A DNA stretch of 64,000 nucleotides, from positions 62,001-126,000 of the forward strand of contig PDLQ01000008.1 of the NCBI GenBank assembly GCA_002591745.1, in the 5' to 3' direction. Made by a program: the position numbers and the translations under genes. Shown one piece after another: positions 15,584 through 24,265 of the stretch. The notes beneath the pieces are model-generated. The model was not told the DNA's origin. It searched no databases and saw only the letters and a program-made list of their open reading frames with translations. The DNA comes from Lewinellaceae bacterium SD302. GTDB taxonomy: Bacteria > Bacteroidota > Bacteroidia > Chitinophagales > Saprospiraceae. How positions within the stretch are numbered: position 1 is the stretch's first letter; every line of letters starts with the position of its first letter.

Positions 15584-17443
15584 CTACTCCATTTCCAGAC
15601 CCCGCAAGCGCCGTTCCCGACCCACGTTCTTTATCGCTTCCTTCAAGCCCAATGCTTCGTGGCGCTCCCGGTTGCTGTGAAAATTGAGGCCCAGGGCGAT
15701 GATCCAGGTGATGAGCATCAGTCCGAAGTAAGTGAAGTAAAGGAAAGCCTGTACGACCACATTGATGGCGTACAGCAGGACCGAATTTCCGGAGATCATC
15801 CAGTTGAGAAGGCCGAAAACGAGCTGGGTGATACTGGTATCCAGCAGAAAAAAGGCGAAGAACCCGAGCAGACCCAGCAGTAAGAACAGTCCGTAATTGG
15901 ATAACAGGAAAGTGTAACAATAACGAAAGGCGGTTTTGAGGTCACTCTGGCCCGTCGCCGCCAGATAAGCGTAGAGGCACAAAAAAGGGAGCACCAGGAA
16001 AATGGCCAGCGCCATCCAGCCGCCGGGCAAAGCGAAGCAGGCCGCCAGCAGCAGTGCCGGTAAAAGACTGGCGAGTAAGTTGCCGCGGGTAAGTCGCCGG
16101 GGCGTTTCCCCCAGAATACTTCGGCCAACCAACCTTCCCCCCATCAGAACCAGCAAATAGAAGCCGGCGACTACGGCCAGGAAAAATCCCACACCGCGCC
16201 CCTCGAACCCAAGGGTAGACAGCATGGCGTAAACGTTGTAGAAGAAACTCACCGGATCGTTGCTGAACACGAAAAGGTTCTCGATCCGCTGGCCGCTGAG
16301 CGTAATGGTCAGACCACAAAAAGTAATGGCCGCCAAGGCCAGGCCACCCAGCACCCGACCAATATTGCGCCCCAATACCAGCATGGTTTCGGTCAGTATC
16401 TCACCGATCATTTTGATGCGGTTCGGTTCCAGGTTCAAATCCGTAGCCAGTCGTTCATTGCGGGTAGCGTGACGATCCGGGGCATCCGCTTCGGGCTGTC
16501 TGGTGACGACTAGCCGCGGGTAATACCAGTAGTACCAAAGGATGAACGCGAAGCACAGCAGGATGAAGACCAGTCGTAGCGAATCGTCCAACTGGGTCTG
16601 GCGGGTCAAAAAGCTTTCCAGGAAGCCGGCGATGACGAAAAGCGGGACGGTACCCAACATGATCTTGAAGCCATCACGGGCCGAGCGGCCAAAGGCCCGC
16701 ACGCGACTGTAAGTACCGGGAAAAAGCAAGCCGCTGCCCATGACCAGTCCGGCTCCGCCGGCAATGACGATACTACTGATCTCCAGCGCACCGTGAATCC
16801 AGATAGTGAGAAAGCTTTCACGAAACAGTTCCTGATCGACGAAAAAATACTGAAAGACACCTACCATCACGCCATTACTCATCAGGATAAAGATGGAACC
16901 AACGGCGAAAAAGGCCCCCATCACAAAAGTCTTAAAGGCTACGTAGATGTTGTTGAACGTGATGGCCAGGAACATGTCGAATTCCGACTGGCTCTTATAA
17001 ATTGCCATCGGATCGCCACTGCGGATATTCTCTCGGGTCATGGCCACGTATCCATCGCCGAGAATGAATTCGGCGAATTGGGGGTCGATACGGTAGCTGA
17101 TCACGCCCACGGCCATGGAGATGGCGAAGAGAATCAGTGCTACCAGCAGACTGCGGCGGTGGCGATAGAGGATGCGGGGCAGTTCGTCGGTCCAGAACGT
17201 AATGAAGCGGCGCGCTTCGCCGCGGCGGCCCTTGTAAATTTGCAGGAAAGTGCGCTGGGCCAGACCGTTCAGATAGACCCGCACGCTGCGGTTGGGGTAG
17301 AAGGTGCGGGAGTAGGAAAGATCGTCGGTGGTGTGCACGTAGAGTTCACCGAGTTTCTTCGGGTCCTGCTTGTCCTTCTTCAGGGCCGCTTCGTATTCGG
17401 CCCACTTCTTTTCGTTCTTCCTGATGAATTCGGTTTCCCGCAT
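15584..17443 (-). CDS. SpoIIM-family (DUF95) multi-pass membrane protein
   Basis: A 619-residue inner-membrane protein. A charged cytoplasmic N-terminus (MRETEFIRKNEKKWAEYEAAL) is followed by the SpoIIM/DUF95 region (about 60-310, with YVAFKTFVMGAFFAVGSIFILMSNGVMVG and HGALEISSIVIAGGAGLVMG), then about six more helices to residue 590. Outside spore-formers, SpoIIM-family genes commonly pair with RDD-family genes, as here with the divergent gene at 17477. Its role in non-sporulating bacteria is unknown. The two genes are only 33 bases apart. Confidence 0.88.
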   Translation of the reverse strand: MRETEFIRKNEKKWAEYEAALKKDKQDPKKLGELYVHTTDDLSYSRTFYPNRSVRVYLNGLAQRTFLQIYKGRRGEARRFITFWTDELPRILYRHRRSLLVALILFAISMAVGVISYRIDPQFAEFILGDGYVAMTRENIRSGDPMAIYKSQSEFDMFLAITFNNIYVAFKTFVMGAFFAVGSIFILMSNGVMVGVFQYFFVDQELFRESFLTIWIHGALEISSIVIAGGAGLVMGSGLLFPGTYSRVRAFGRSARDGFKIMLGTVPLFVIAGFLESFLTRQTQLDDSLRLVFILLCFAFILWYYWYYPRLVVTRQPEADAPDRHATRNERLATDLNLEPNRIKMIGEILTETMLVLGRNIGRVLGGLALAAITFCGLTITLSGQRIENLFVFSNDPVSFFYNVYAMLSTLGFEGRGVGFFLAVVAGFYLLVLMGGRLVGRSILGETPRRLTRGNLLASLLPALLLAACFALPGGWMALAIFLVLPFLCLYAYLAATGQSDLKTAFRYCYTFLLSNYGLFLLLGLLGFFAFFLLDTSITQLVFGLLNWMISGNSVLLYAINVVVQAFLYFTYFGLMLITWIIALGLNFHSNRERHEALGLKEAIKNVGRERRLRGLEME

Positions 17444-17448
17444 GGGAT

Positions 17449-17469
17449 TAAAGGTAAAGGTTTACCTTT
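17449..17469. promoter_or_regulatory. Divergent overlapping promoters of the SpoIIM/RDD pair
   Basis: The near-palindrome TAAAGGTAAAGG-TTTACCTTTG carries a -7-like element on each strand: TACCTTTG (17462-17469) towards the RDD gene and TACCTTTA (17456-17449) towards the SpoIIM gene. Each ends 5 to 7 bases before its ATG, which suggests leaderless mRNAs fired from a shared site. Confidence 0.5.
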
Positions 17470-17476
17470 GAATCTC

Positions 17477-18202
17477 ATGCGTAACATCACCATTCGCACC
17501 ACCCAGAACGTTTCCATCGAGTACGAGCTCTCCGGCAGTCTGCCGCGGGTCTTTGCCTTCCTTATCGATATGCTGATCGTATTCGGGGTTTACCTGTTAC
17601 TGGGGTTTCTGGTCATTTTCAACCTCAACTGGCCGGAAATGTTTGTGCTGTTCTTCTCCCCCTTGCTGATCTTTTTCATTTACTATTATTTTTTCGAAAT
17701 GCTGGGTCAAGGGCAGACGCCCGGTAAGCGCATCCAGCAGATCCGGGTGTTGCGGGCCGATGGAAAAGATCCCACTCCCGGCGACTTTCTATTACGCACA
17801 TTGTTTTTATTGCCCGATGCCTGGTTCAGCCTGGGTATTCCCGCCATCCTGCTCATCAACACCACCCCAAAGGCCCAGCGACTGGGTGATTTGGCAGCCG
17901 GCACCGTGGTGGTCAAGAATCGCAGCAGTCGCAGTTTTCTGCTCTCCGATATCCAAAGCATCAAGACCCGGGCCGATCACGTACCCAGTTTTCCCGGTAT
18001 TCAGCGCTTCAGCGAAGCGGATATGTTGTTGATCAAGAGCAGCCTCAAGAGACTGGACGAATACCGCAACCCGGCCCACCAGGAGGTCGTCGACGAACTG
18101 GCCGCCACCTGTCGCTTTAAACTGGAGATCGAAGACGACGGCTTGAGTAGCCAGGATTTATTGAAGGTCCTGCTGCAGGATTATATAGTTTTGACGCGCT
18201 AG
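17477..18202 (+). CDS. RDD-family membrane protein
   Basis: A 241-residue protein with an RDD domain in its first 150 residues: the motif residues appear in PRVFAFLIDMLIVFG (Arg/Asp of helix 1) and in the GQGQTPGKRIQQIRVLRADG loop. Three hydrophobic segments are seen (about 28-50, 55-80, 112-135), with QRLGDLAAGTVVV typical of the family. The C-terminal 90 residues are soluble and helical. The ATG at 17477 is chosen because it directly follows the promoter and gives MRNITIRTTQNVSIEYEL, the usual start; the reading frame stays open upstream only as the antisense of the SpoIIM gene. RDD proteins are thought to take part in transport. It is followed 9 bases later by the TauE/SafE gene. Confidence 0.9.
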   Translation: MRNITIRTTQNVSIEYELSGSLPRVFAFLIDMLIVFGVYLLLGFLVIFNLNWPEMFVLFFSPLLIFFIYYYFFEMLGQGQTPGKRIQQIRVLRADGKDPTPGDFLLRTLFLLPDAWFSLGIPAILLINTTPKAQRLGDLAAGTVVVKNRSSRSFLLSDIQSIKTRADHVPSFPGIQRFSEADMLLIKSSLKRLDEYRNPAHQEVVDELAATCRFKLEIEDDGLSSQDLLKVLLQDYIVLTR

Positions 18203-18211
18203 ATACTACTT

Positions 18212-18964
18212 ATGCTCATCTACCTCATCGCCGTCATCGGTGCATTCCTGGCCGGCTGTGTAAACACTCTGGCGGGCAACGGCTCAGCCATTACCCTCAC
18301 CATTCTTATGGAACTGCTCGGGCTACCGCCGGACGTTGCTAACGGCACCAACCGACTGGGCGTAGTGGCCCAGGGGCTGGCCGGCACCTACGCTTTTGAG
18401 CGGGAAGACCGCTTACGCCCGAACCTCAACTGGCGAGTCATTATCTGGGTCAGCCTCGGTGCTTTGCTGGGCATGTATCTCAGCATTGTGATCTCACCGG
18501 AAGGCTACCGACTCGTTTTTCGTTACCTGCTCATTTTCATGTTGGTGGTTATCCTGGTGAAACCCAAACGCTGGCTCGTCAGTAATCCCGACCGCGAGCC
18601 TATCTCCCCCTGGCTGGCCGTACCGATGCTCTTTCTCCTGGGCGTATACGGCGGCTTCATCCAGATGGGCATGGGCGTATTTTTCCTCGCGGTACTCGTA
18701 CTTATCGATGGCTACGATATCATCAACGCCAACGTGCTTAAGGGCGTCACCGTGGCCGTTTATACCCTTTTTGCCGTCGCCTTCTTCGCTTACCAGGGCC
18801 TCATCGACTGGAAAATCGGCGGACTCATGGCCATCGGACAATTAGTCGGGGGCTTTCTCACGGCTACTTACGCCAGTCGCTATCCCCAGGCAAATGTGTG
18901 GGCCTATCGACTTTTGGTGATAGTGATCATTGGAGCGATTGCGCGGGCTTTTTGGCCGTTTTAG
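18212..18964 (+). CDS. TauE/SafE-family sulfite exporter-like permease
   Basis: A 250-residue inner-membrane protein with seven or eight predicted helices in two repeats. The repeat signature is visible in GAFLAGCVNTLAGNGSAITLTIL near the N-terminus and in GVYGGFIQMGMGVFFLAVLVLI in the second half. Family members export sulfite, sulfoacetate or related organic anions; the substrate here is unknown. The gene lies 9 bases after the RDD gene and is probably cotranscribed with it. Confidence 0.9.
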   Translation: MLIYLIAVIGAFLAGCVNTLAGNGSAITLTILMELLGLPPDVANGTNRLGVVAQGLAGTYAFEREDRLRPNLNWRVIIWVSLGALLGMYLSIVISPEGYRLVFRYLLIFMLVVILVKPKRWLVSNPDREPISPWLAVPMLFLLGVYGGFIQMGMGVFFLAVLVLIDGYDIINANVLKGVTVAVYTLFAVAFFAYQGLIDWKIGGLMAIGQLVGGFLTATYASRYPQANVWAYRLLVIVIIGAIARAFWPF

Positions 18965-18980
18965 GTTTTGGCGAAAGACA

Positions 18981-19061
18981 TAGGCGCAAACCAAATTGTT
19001 ACTTTTCGCCCCACCAACTCCCCAAAAGGGAGAACCAAAGCGGCAAGTTGGTTTGCGCCTA
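18981..19061. repeat. 81-bp intergenic hairpin with 14-bp perfect arms
   Basis: TAGGCGCAAACCAA (18981-18994) pairs perfectly with TTGGTTTGCGCCTA (19048-19061). Inside, CTCCC-CAAAA-GGGAG forms a second small hairpin. It lies just downstream of the TauE/SafE gene and directly before an inverted pair of the 10-mer repeat. There is no T tract, so a terminator role is unclear. Confidence 0.75.
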
Positions 19062-19068
19062 AAGACAT

Positions 19069-19117
19069 TGCTACTTTGTTAGTAAACCTCTAATGATTTT
19101 TTGACTTCAAAGTAGCA
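19069..19117. repeat. Inverted pair of the CAAAGTAGCA repeat
   Basis: TTGCTACTTTG and CAAAGTAGCAA form 11-bp arms around a 28-base AT-rich loop containing TTTTTTG. Exact 10-mers are at 19069-19078 and 19108-19117. It has the same layout as the pair at 4615-4660. Confidence 0.85.
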
Positions 19118-19193
19118 AGGCTGGTTGAAAGCCGAATTATCTATCAGTGGGATAATCAACTACGAACCGGGATTTTCTTCATATAATTATAGT

Positions 19194-20786
19194 ATGACTA
19201 TTGGACGGATTCCTGGATATTTTCAAAGCGTTGATCTGCCTGCCAAAGCGTTATTGGTATGGTTTAACGCTGCTATTTTTCTTTTTACCATAGCGTCGCC
19301 TACAATAACCCAAGCCCAATCTGGTTTCATCCAGTCCTACTGTTTTGAGAATGAATCTTCTTTGCAATTCAATGATCTGATCTTACAGAACGACACTCTA
19401 GTGATGTACGGTAGGGCTAGGCATCCAATGACAGGACAAATTGGAATCTACTTTTCTAAAATGGATACTTTAGGAAATATACTGATCGAAACAACTCACT
19501 ACGATAGTACGGGAGATGACTATTTCTTCGATATCAATGCAGATCTAATCATCTGCTCCGATGGCGGTTACGCAATTGCAGGGAAAACTTTTTTTCGAGG
19601 TTATTCTATTATCATTAAATTCAATTACGATGGTTTCTTAGATTTTGTAAAAGAACATCCAGATGATAGCGTTTTACATACGACTCACTGGAATCTCATT
19701 GAAACACAATCGGGTTACATGACTGTTGGTGCCAAACAACAAATGTCGGATGGGAAATGGGATGCTTTTGTGATGCGTACAGATGAAAGTGGCAACAAGA
19801 TTTGGGAAACTAGCTATGGGCAGCAAGAAGTATGGGAAGTTTTCAAGGAAATACTATCAATCAGCGAGAATGAATTTTTGGTTTCTGGCGCAGCTGGCTT
19901 AAGCACTTCTCAAGTTCAAAACCCTAGCCAGCAATGGTCACAAAATAGAGTATTGAAGATCGATTCTACGGGTAATATTTCTGAAGTGTGGGAAGGTGAA
20001 ATCAAGTTCTATCCAACGTCAGTTGGAATGAGCAAATTATATCCCACTATAGATGAAAATTGGTTCTCAATCGGTTCAAATAACATGATCATAGAAGGAT
20101 ATGATCTTCCAGTGAATCAGGTTGAAGTCACGAAACGGAACGAAAGTTTTGAGGCCATTGAAACCATTACGATTCTTGATCACACTTCATCAAAAAACAT
20201 TCTCACCGACCTCACCCCCGGCCTAAATCAAGAATGGGTCACAGTCGGCCGCTATCTCCACGAAGTTCCTGGCCCACCCACCTACTATTATGATGCCGGT
20301 CTTATCGCCAAGGTGAATGAAGCCGGTGATCTATTGTGGACCCGCACGGATACGCTCTTTTACGACGCGAGCGGTTACTCGGACCACTACCTCGGCGGCG
20401 TAGTCGTCCTCCCCAGCGGCAGCATCATCGCCTGCGGGCAGGTGAACAGTGACATTCCCGCCCCCGGCAAATCCTACGGCTGGCTAATTAAAGTAGATAA
20501 GGACGGCTGCATCGAGCCCGGCTGCAACCCCACCAGCAGTAGCAGTAGCTTACTGGATGGTACGGCTTTTGAAGTATTTCCAAATCCGCTGAGCGATCAG
20601 TTGAATGTCAGCGGCCCTGGCCGATTCGATCTTGAACTATTGGATAGTAATGGTCGGTTACTGCAAAGTAGCAATGGTAATGTCGACCAAGCCAGCTTTA
20701 ACCTAAGAACCTACCCAACGGGCAATTACTATCTACGGATTAAGGTCGGTAGTCGCTGGGCGGTTCGCAAGGTGGTGAAGCAGTGA
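19194..20786 (+). CDS. T9SS-secreted protein with type A sorting domain
   Basis: A 530-residue exported protein. The ATG at 19194 gives a basic start and a signal peptide (ALLVWFNAAIFLFTIASPTITQAQS). Repeats of about 50 residues (GGYAIAGKTFFRGYSIIIKF, SGYMTVGAKQQMSDGKWDAF) suggest a beta-propeller. The C-terminal 73 residues (from FEVFPNPLSDQLNV to RKVVKQ) are a type A T9SS sorting domain, removed on secretion. The first two thirds (to about 20190) are visibly richer in A+T than the last third and the neighbours, which suggests that the variable part was replaced while the sorting end was kept. A 10-mer copy at 20664-20673 is read as L-Q-S-S-N. Function unknown. Confidence 0.85.
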   Translation: MTIGRIPGYFQSVDLPAKALLVWFNAAIFLFTIASPTITQAQSGFIQSYCFENESSLQFNDLILQNDTLVMYGRARHPMTGQIGIYFSKMDTLGNILIETTHYDSTGDDYFFDINADLIICSDGGYAIAGKTFFRGYSIIIKFNYDGFLDFVKEHPDDSVLHTTHWNLIETQSGYMTVGAKQQMSDGKWDAFVMRTDESGNKIWETSYGQQEVWEVFKEILSISENEFLVSGAAGLSTSQVQNPSQQWSQNRVLKIDSTGNISEVWEGEIKFYPTSVGMSKLYPTIDENWFSIGSNNMIIEGYDLPVNQVEVTKRNESFEAIETITILDHTSSKNILTDLTPGLNQEWVTVGRYLHEVPGPPTYYYDAGLIAKVNEAGDLLWTRTDTLFYDASGYSDHYLGGVVVLPSGSIIACGQVNSDIPAPGKSYGWLIKVDKDGCIEPGCNPTSSSSSLLDGTAFEVFPNPLSDQLNVSGPGRFDLELLDSNGRLLQSSNGNVDQASFNLRTYPTGNYYLRIKVGSRWAVRKVVKQ

Positions 20787-20954
20787 TGTACTTTTATTCC
20801 GATAGACCAAGGCGTACTGCCGGACGCATTTCGCCGGGGCTCAACCCCTGGTAAAATACATTCGGTGCTTCTTCCAGAAACGCTGCTGCCCCGTCCGACC
20901 GAAAGCCAGACCGGGCAGGTTTGCAGTCAAAAAAGCATTCCGTATTTTTCCCGA

Positions 20955-23900
20955 ATGTTTCGCTATCTACCTCCCACCTCACTCTTCCTCCTCTTCGCTG
21001 CTATCTGTCTGCTGACCTTCAGTTCCTGCAATCAGCGACAGGCTACTATCAAAGGCCGCTCCTCCGTACGCGTGCTCTTTTTGCCCCAGGGCGGACCGGA
21101 AAAAGGATTCTTTGCCGATGCCTTGCAAGCCCGGTTCGATACCCTGTCTACCGACGGCCGCCAATTGGAAACCCACTACAACTACCGATTGCTGAACGAA
21201 GACAGCATCCACGCTTTCAGCGCCATCATCATCGCCGATCCGCTGCTGGATAGCCTGGCCATACACCAGCGGGTGGCCCTGCAACGCTACGCCGAAGCCG
21301 GAGGTGGATTATTACTGGCCGATACCACCACCTTGCCGCCCTACGAATGGCACTGGTACGCCACCCAGCAAATGGCCGGCGATACTGGCTTGGCCAATCT
21401 GGAACTCTGGCGCAAACCGCAAGCCGGAAAACTGGACCTGGACCGCTTGATCGGCGACAATAAATACGACCTCAGCCGTTGTACCACCCCGCCGGCACCC
21501 AGCGACGAACGCTTCAACCTCACCGTACTGGATGACAATATTTACGAGCCGATGCAGCTGGAGATACTGCCCTTTGGCGAGGTGTTGTTCCTCGAACGGC
21601 GTGGACTGATGAAACTCTACGACCCGGCCGTTGGCAAAACCAAAGTCGTTCACGATTTCAACGTTTGTATCGAAGGAAACTACGAGGACGGTCTCCACGG
21701 CATCGCCCTGGACCCCGGCTACGGCGTAGATAACCATTGGCTGTATCTCTACTATTCACCCGCCCCTTGCGACAGCCTGGACCAACTGCTCAGCCGCTTC
21801 GAGTTCAAGGGAGGCGTACTGGATACGGCCAGCGAGAAAATCATGCTGCGCGTACGCGTACAAAGAGAAAGTTGCTGCCACAGCGGCGGGGCGGTAGAAT
21901 TTGGCCCGGACGGACTGCTGTACCTCAGCACCGGCGACAATACCAGCAGCAAGGAAAGCAACGGCTACAGCCCGCTGGACGAACGTCCCGGTCGCGGTCC
22001 TTACGACGCTCAGAAAGGTTCCAGTAATACCCACGATCTGCGCGGAAAAATACTGCGCATTCGACCCGAAGCCGACGGCACCTATTCCATCCCGGAAGGC
22101 AATCTCTTTGCCGCCGATGGCAGTAATGGGCGGCCCGAAATCTTCGCCATGGGCTGCCGCAACCCCTTCCGCATCTCCATTGATCGCCAGACCAATTATC
22201 TTTACTGGGGCGACGTGGGGCCGGACGTCGGCCAGGCCGGACGCTACGGCCCCGAAAGCTTCGACGAGTGGAACCAGGCGCGGGAAGCCGGCAACTTCGG
22301 CTGGCCCTATTTCGTGGGCGATAACTTTGCTTACCCCCGTCGTGATTTCACTACGGATGAGGTCGGTGAGTTGTATGATCCCGAAGCCCCCGTCAATGAA
22401 TCACCCAACAACTACGGAAACCGGGAACTGCCACCGGCCCGGGCCCCGCTGATGTGGTATCCCTACGGCAACAGCGCAGAATTTCCTCAACTGGGCAGCG
22501 GCTCCCGCTCGGCCATGGCCGGCCCCTGGTACTACCGCGATGGGCAGCTGTTCATGACCAGTTCCGATTTCCCGGATTACTACGAAGGCAAATGGTTCAT
22601 CTACGAATGGGCCAGATCGTGGATCAAAGTGGTCACTTTCGATGCGGCCCACGAGAAAATGGTGCAGATCGAAGACTTCTACCCCAGCGGTAAGATCAGT
22701 AAGCCCATCGATCTTAAGTTTGGCCGCGACGGGGCGCTCTATATGCTCGAATACGGCAACGATTATTTCCTCAACAACCCCGACGCCCGTTTGGTACGCA
22801 TCAGTTTCAGTGCGGGCAACCGGACACCGGTAGCCAAAATGGAGGCTTCGGAACTGGCCGGGGGCATTCCCTTTCAGCCAATCTTCGACGCCGGTAAAAG
22901 CTTCGATCCCGACCCCAATGACAGTCTGAGTTTCAGTTGGTATGTAAACGGGAAAATGGCCGATGAAACCGGTCCCGTCTTCAGTCCTGTGCTCCGGATT
23001 GCGGGGGTTAATCGGGTGACTGCCAAAGTAGCAGACCTCAGAGGAGCCACGAGCGAAATGACCCTGGATGTACTGGTGGGTAATACTCCTCCGAGCTTAG
23101 CTCTAAGAAGCCAGGGTAACCAGAGTTTTCTGTTGCCCGGCGTTACCGCCCTCGATTATGAATTGTTACTGGACGATCCCGAAGATCGCCGGGCCGGAGG
23201 TCTGGACGAAAGCCGGGCTATGGTGAGCGCGGCACCGATTTCCGACCCCGCGCTACTCCGCGAAATCAGGGAAGGGAAAGCCAGTTTACCCGCCGGACCG
23301 CTGGAGTACATCGGTGGAGCCAAACTGATTAAAAAATCCGATTGTCTGAGTTGCCATAAGGAGCGTAGTGAGAACGTCGGCCCCGCTTATCTGGACGTCG
23401 CCGAGCGTTACCCGGACACCGAGGCGAACGTAAAGACCATTGCCGGTAAGATCATCACCGGCGGAAACGGAAACTGGGGGGAACGCCTCATGTCCGGACA
23501 CCCCAACCTTTCCGAGGAAGACGCAGAACTGATGGTACGTTACATCTTATCCCTTAATGACGTGAGTCGCTATCCTTTGAAGGGAAAGGCGCCCATTGAG
23601 CCAAACGAAGGAATGGCCGGTTTCGTACTCTCGGCCAGTTACCAGGACGGCGGTGCGGGTGAAATACCGGCTCAGACCGGCCGCAAGACAGTGGTGCTGC
23701 GCCCCGCCCGTCTGGAAGCGGAAACGGCCGCGGACGAACTGTACCGGGCCCACGTACCTCAGGGTGGAGAGCACCACGCTTTCAAGGTGGTCACCTACCG
23801 GCCCGGCGGCTATCTGAAAATGAGCAAAATTGACTTACGTGGGTTAAAGAACCTTAAACTCGGTATCCACCCGTACGCCCCCGGTGAACTATCGGTTCGG

Positions 23901-24134
23901 CTACATGCACCGAACGGCCAGGAGATCGCCCGCAGCATTTTTCCCCGTGAAGAGAACTGGAACCAGGTAAACGAACTGAATCTGAAGCTACCGCCGACGG
24001 TCGTCGACCAACTTACACCGGAAACGGATGTCTACCTGGTCTGGCTGGGTGAGGATGGCAAAGCAGCGGACGACATGGGGCACCACCGACCGGCGGATGC
24101 CGGCTGGCTGGATTGGTTGGAAGTGAGCAGATAG
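20955..24134 (+). CDS. PQQ-type sugar dehydrogenase / cytochrome c lipoprotein
   Basis: A 1059-residue lipoprotein (lipobox LLTFSSC). Regions in order: a ThuA-like segment (about 38-140, SVRVLFLPQGGPEKGFFADAL); a six-bladed glucose/sorbosone dehydrogenase domain (about 185-625, DGLHGIALDPGYG, GGAVEFGPDGLLYLSTGDN, LRGKILRIRPEADG, AMGCRNPFRISID, FGWPYFVGDN); a PKD-like domain (about 635-720); a c-type cytochrome with haem motif CLSCH at 797-801; and a C-terminal CBM6-like beta sandwich (about 905-1059). It probably oxidises a sugar at the cell surface or in the periplasm and passes electrons to its own haem. The ATG at 20955 is chosen because it opens the lipoprotein signal. A 10-mer copy at 23024-23033 is read as A-K-V-A-D. 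Confidence 0.9.
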   Translation: MFRYLPPTSLFLLFAAICLLTFSSCNQRQATIKGRSSVRVLFLPQGGPEKGFFADALQARFDTLSTDGRQLETHYNYRLLNEDSIHAFSAIIIADPLLDSLAIHQRVALQRYAEAGGGLLLADTTTLPPYEWHWYATQQMAGDTGLANLELWRKPQAGKLDLDRLIGDNKYDLSRCTTPPAPSDERFNLTVLDDNIYEPMQLEILPFGEVLFLERRGLMKLYDPAVGKTKVVHDFNVCIEGNYEDGLHGIALDPGYGVDNHWLYLYYSPAPCDSLDQLLSRFEFKGGVLDTASEKIMLRVRVQRESCCHSGGAVEFGPDGLLYLSTGDNTSSKESNGYSPLDERPGRGPYDAQKGSSNTHDLRGKILRIRPEADGTYSIPEGNLFAADGSNGRPEIFAMGCRNPFRISIDRQTNYLYWGDVGPDVGQAGRYGPESFDEWNQAREAGNFGWPYFVGDNFAYPRRDFTTDEVGELYDPEAPVNESPNNYGNRELPPARAPLMWYPYGNSAEFPQLGSGSRSAMAGPWYYRDGQLFMTSSDFPDYYEGKWFIYEWARSWIKVVTFDAAHEKMVQIEDFYPSGKISKPIDLKFGRDGALYMLEYGNDYFLNNPDARLVRISFSAGNRTPVAKMEASELAGGIPFQPIFDAGKSFDPDPNDSLSFSWYVNGKMADETGPVFSPVLRIAGVNRVTAKVADLRGATSEMTLDVLVGNTPPSLALRSQGNQSFLLPGVTALDYELLLDDPEDRRAGGLDESRAMVSAAPISDPALLREIREGKASLPAGPLEYIGGAKLIKKSDCLSCHKERSENVGPAYLDVAERYPDTEANVKTIAGKIITGGNGNWGERLMSGHPNLSEEDAELMVRYILSLNDVSRYPLKGKAPIEPNEGMAGFVLSASYQDGGAGEIPAQTGRKTVVLRPARLEAETAADELYRAHVPQGGEHHAFKVVTYRPGGYLKMSKIDLRGLKNLKLGIHPYAPGELSVRLHAPNGQEIARSIFPREENWNQVNELNLKLPPTVVDQLTPETDVYLVWLGEDGKAADDMGHHRPADAGWLDWLEVSR

Positions 24135-24265
24135 GGAGTTGCCGCTGTCGTAGTACGACATTGACAAATTTTTCTTCTGCACCCCATAACAATGGGGTCC
24201 AAGTCGCGTTAGGGAGGTCTGTAAAGTTCAGCAACTACTACTTTTTCCTCCCCAACAATACACAC

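Noticed and set aside
16793-17476. A 228-codon upstream extension of the RDD protein
   Set aside because: It lies over the SpoIIM-family gene on the other strand. The promoter and the family start both point to the ATG at 17477.
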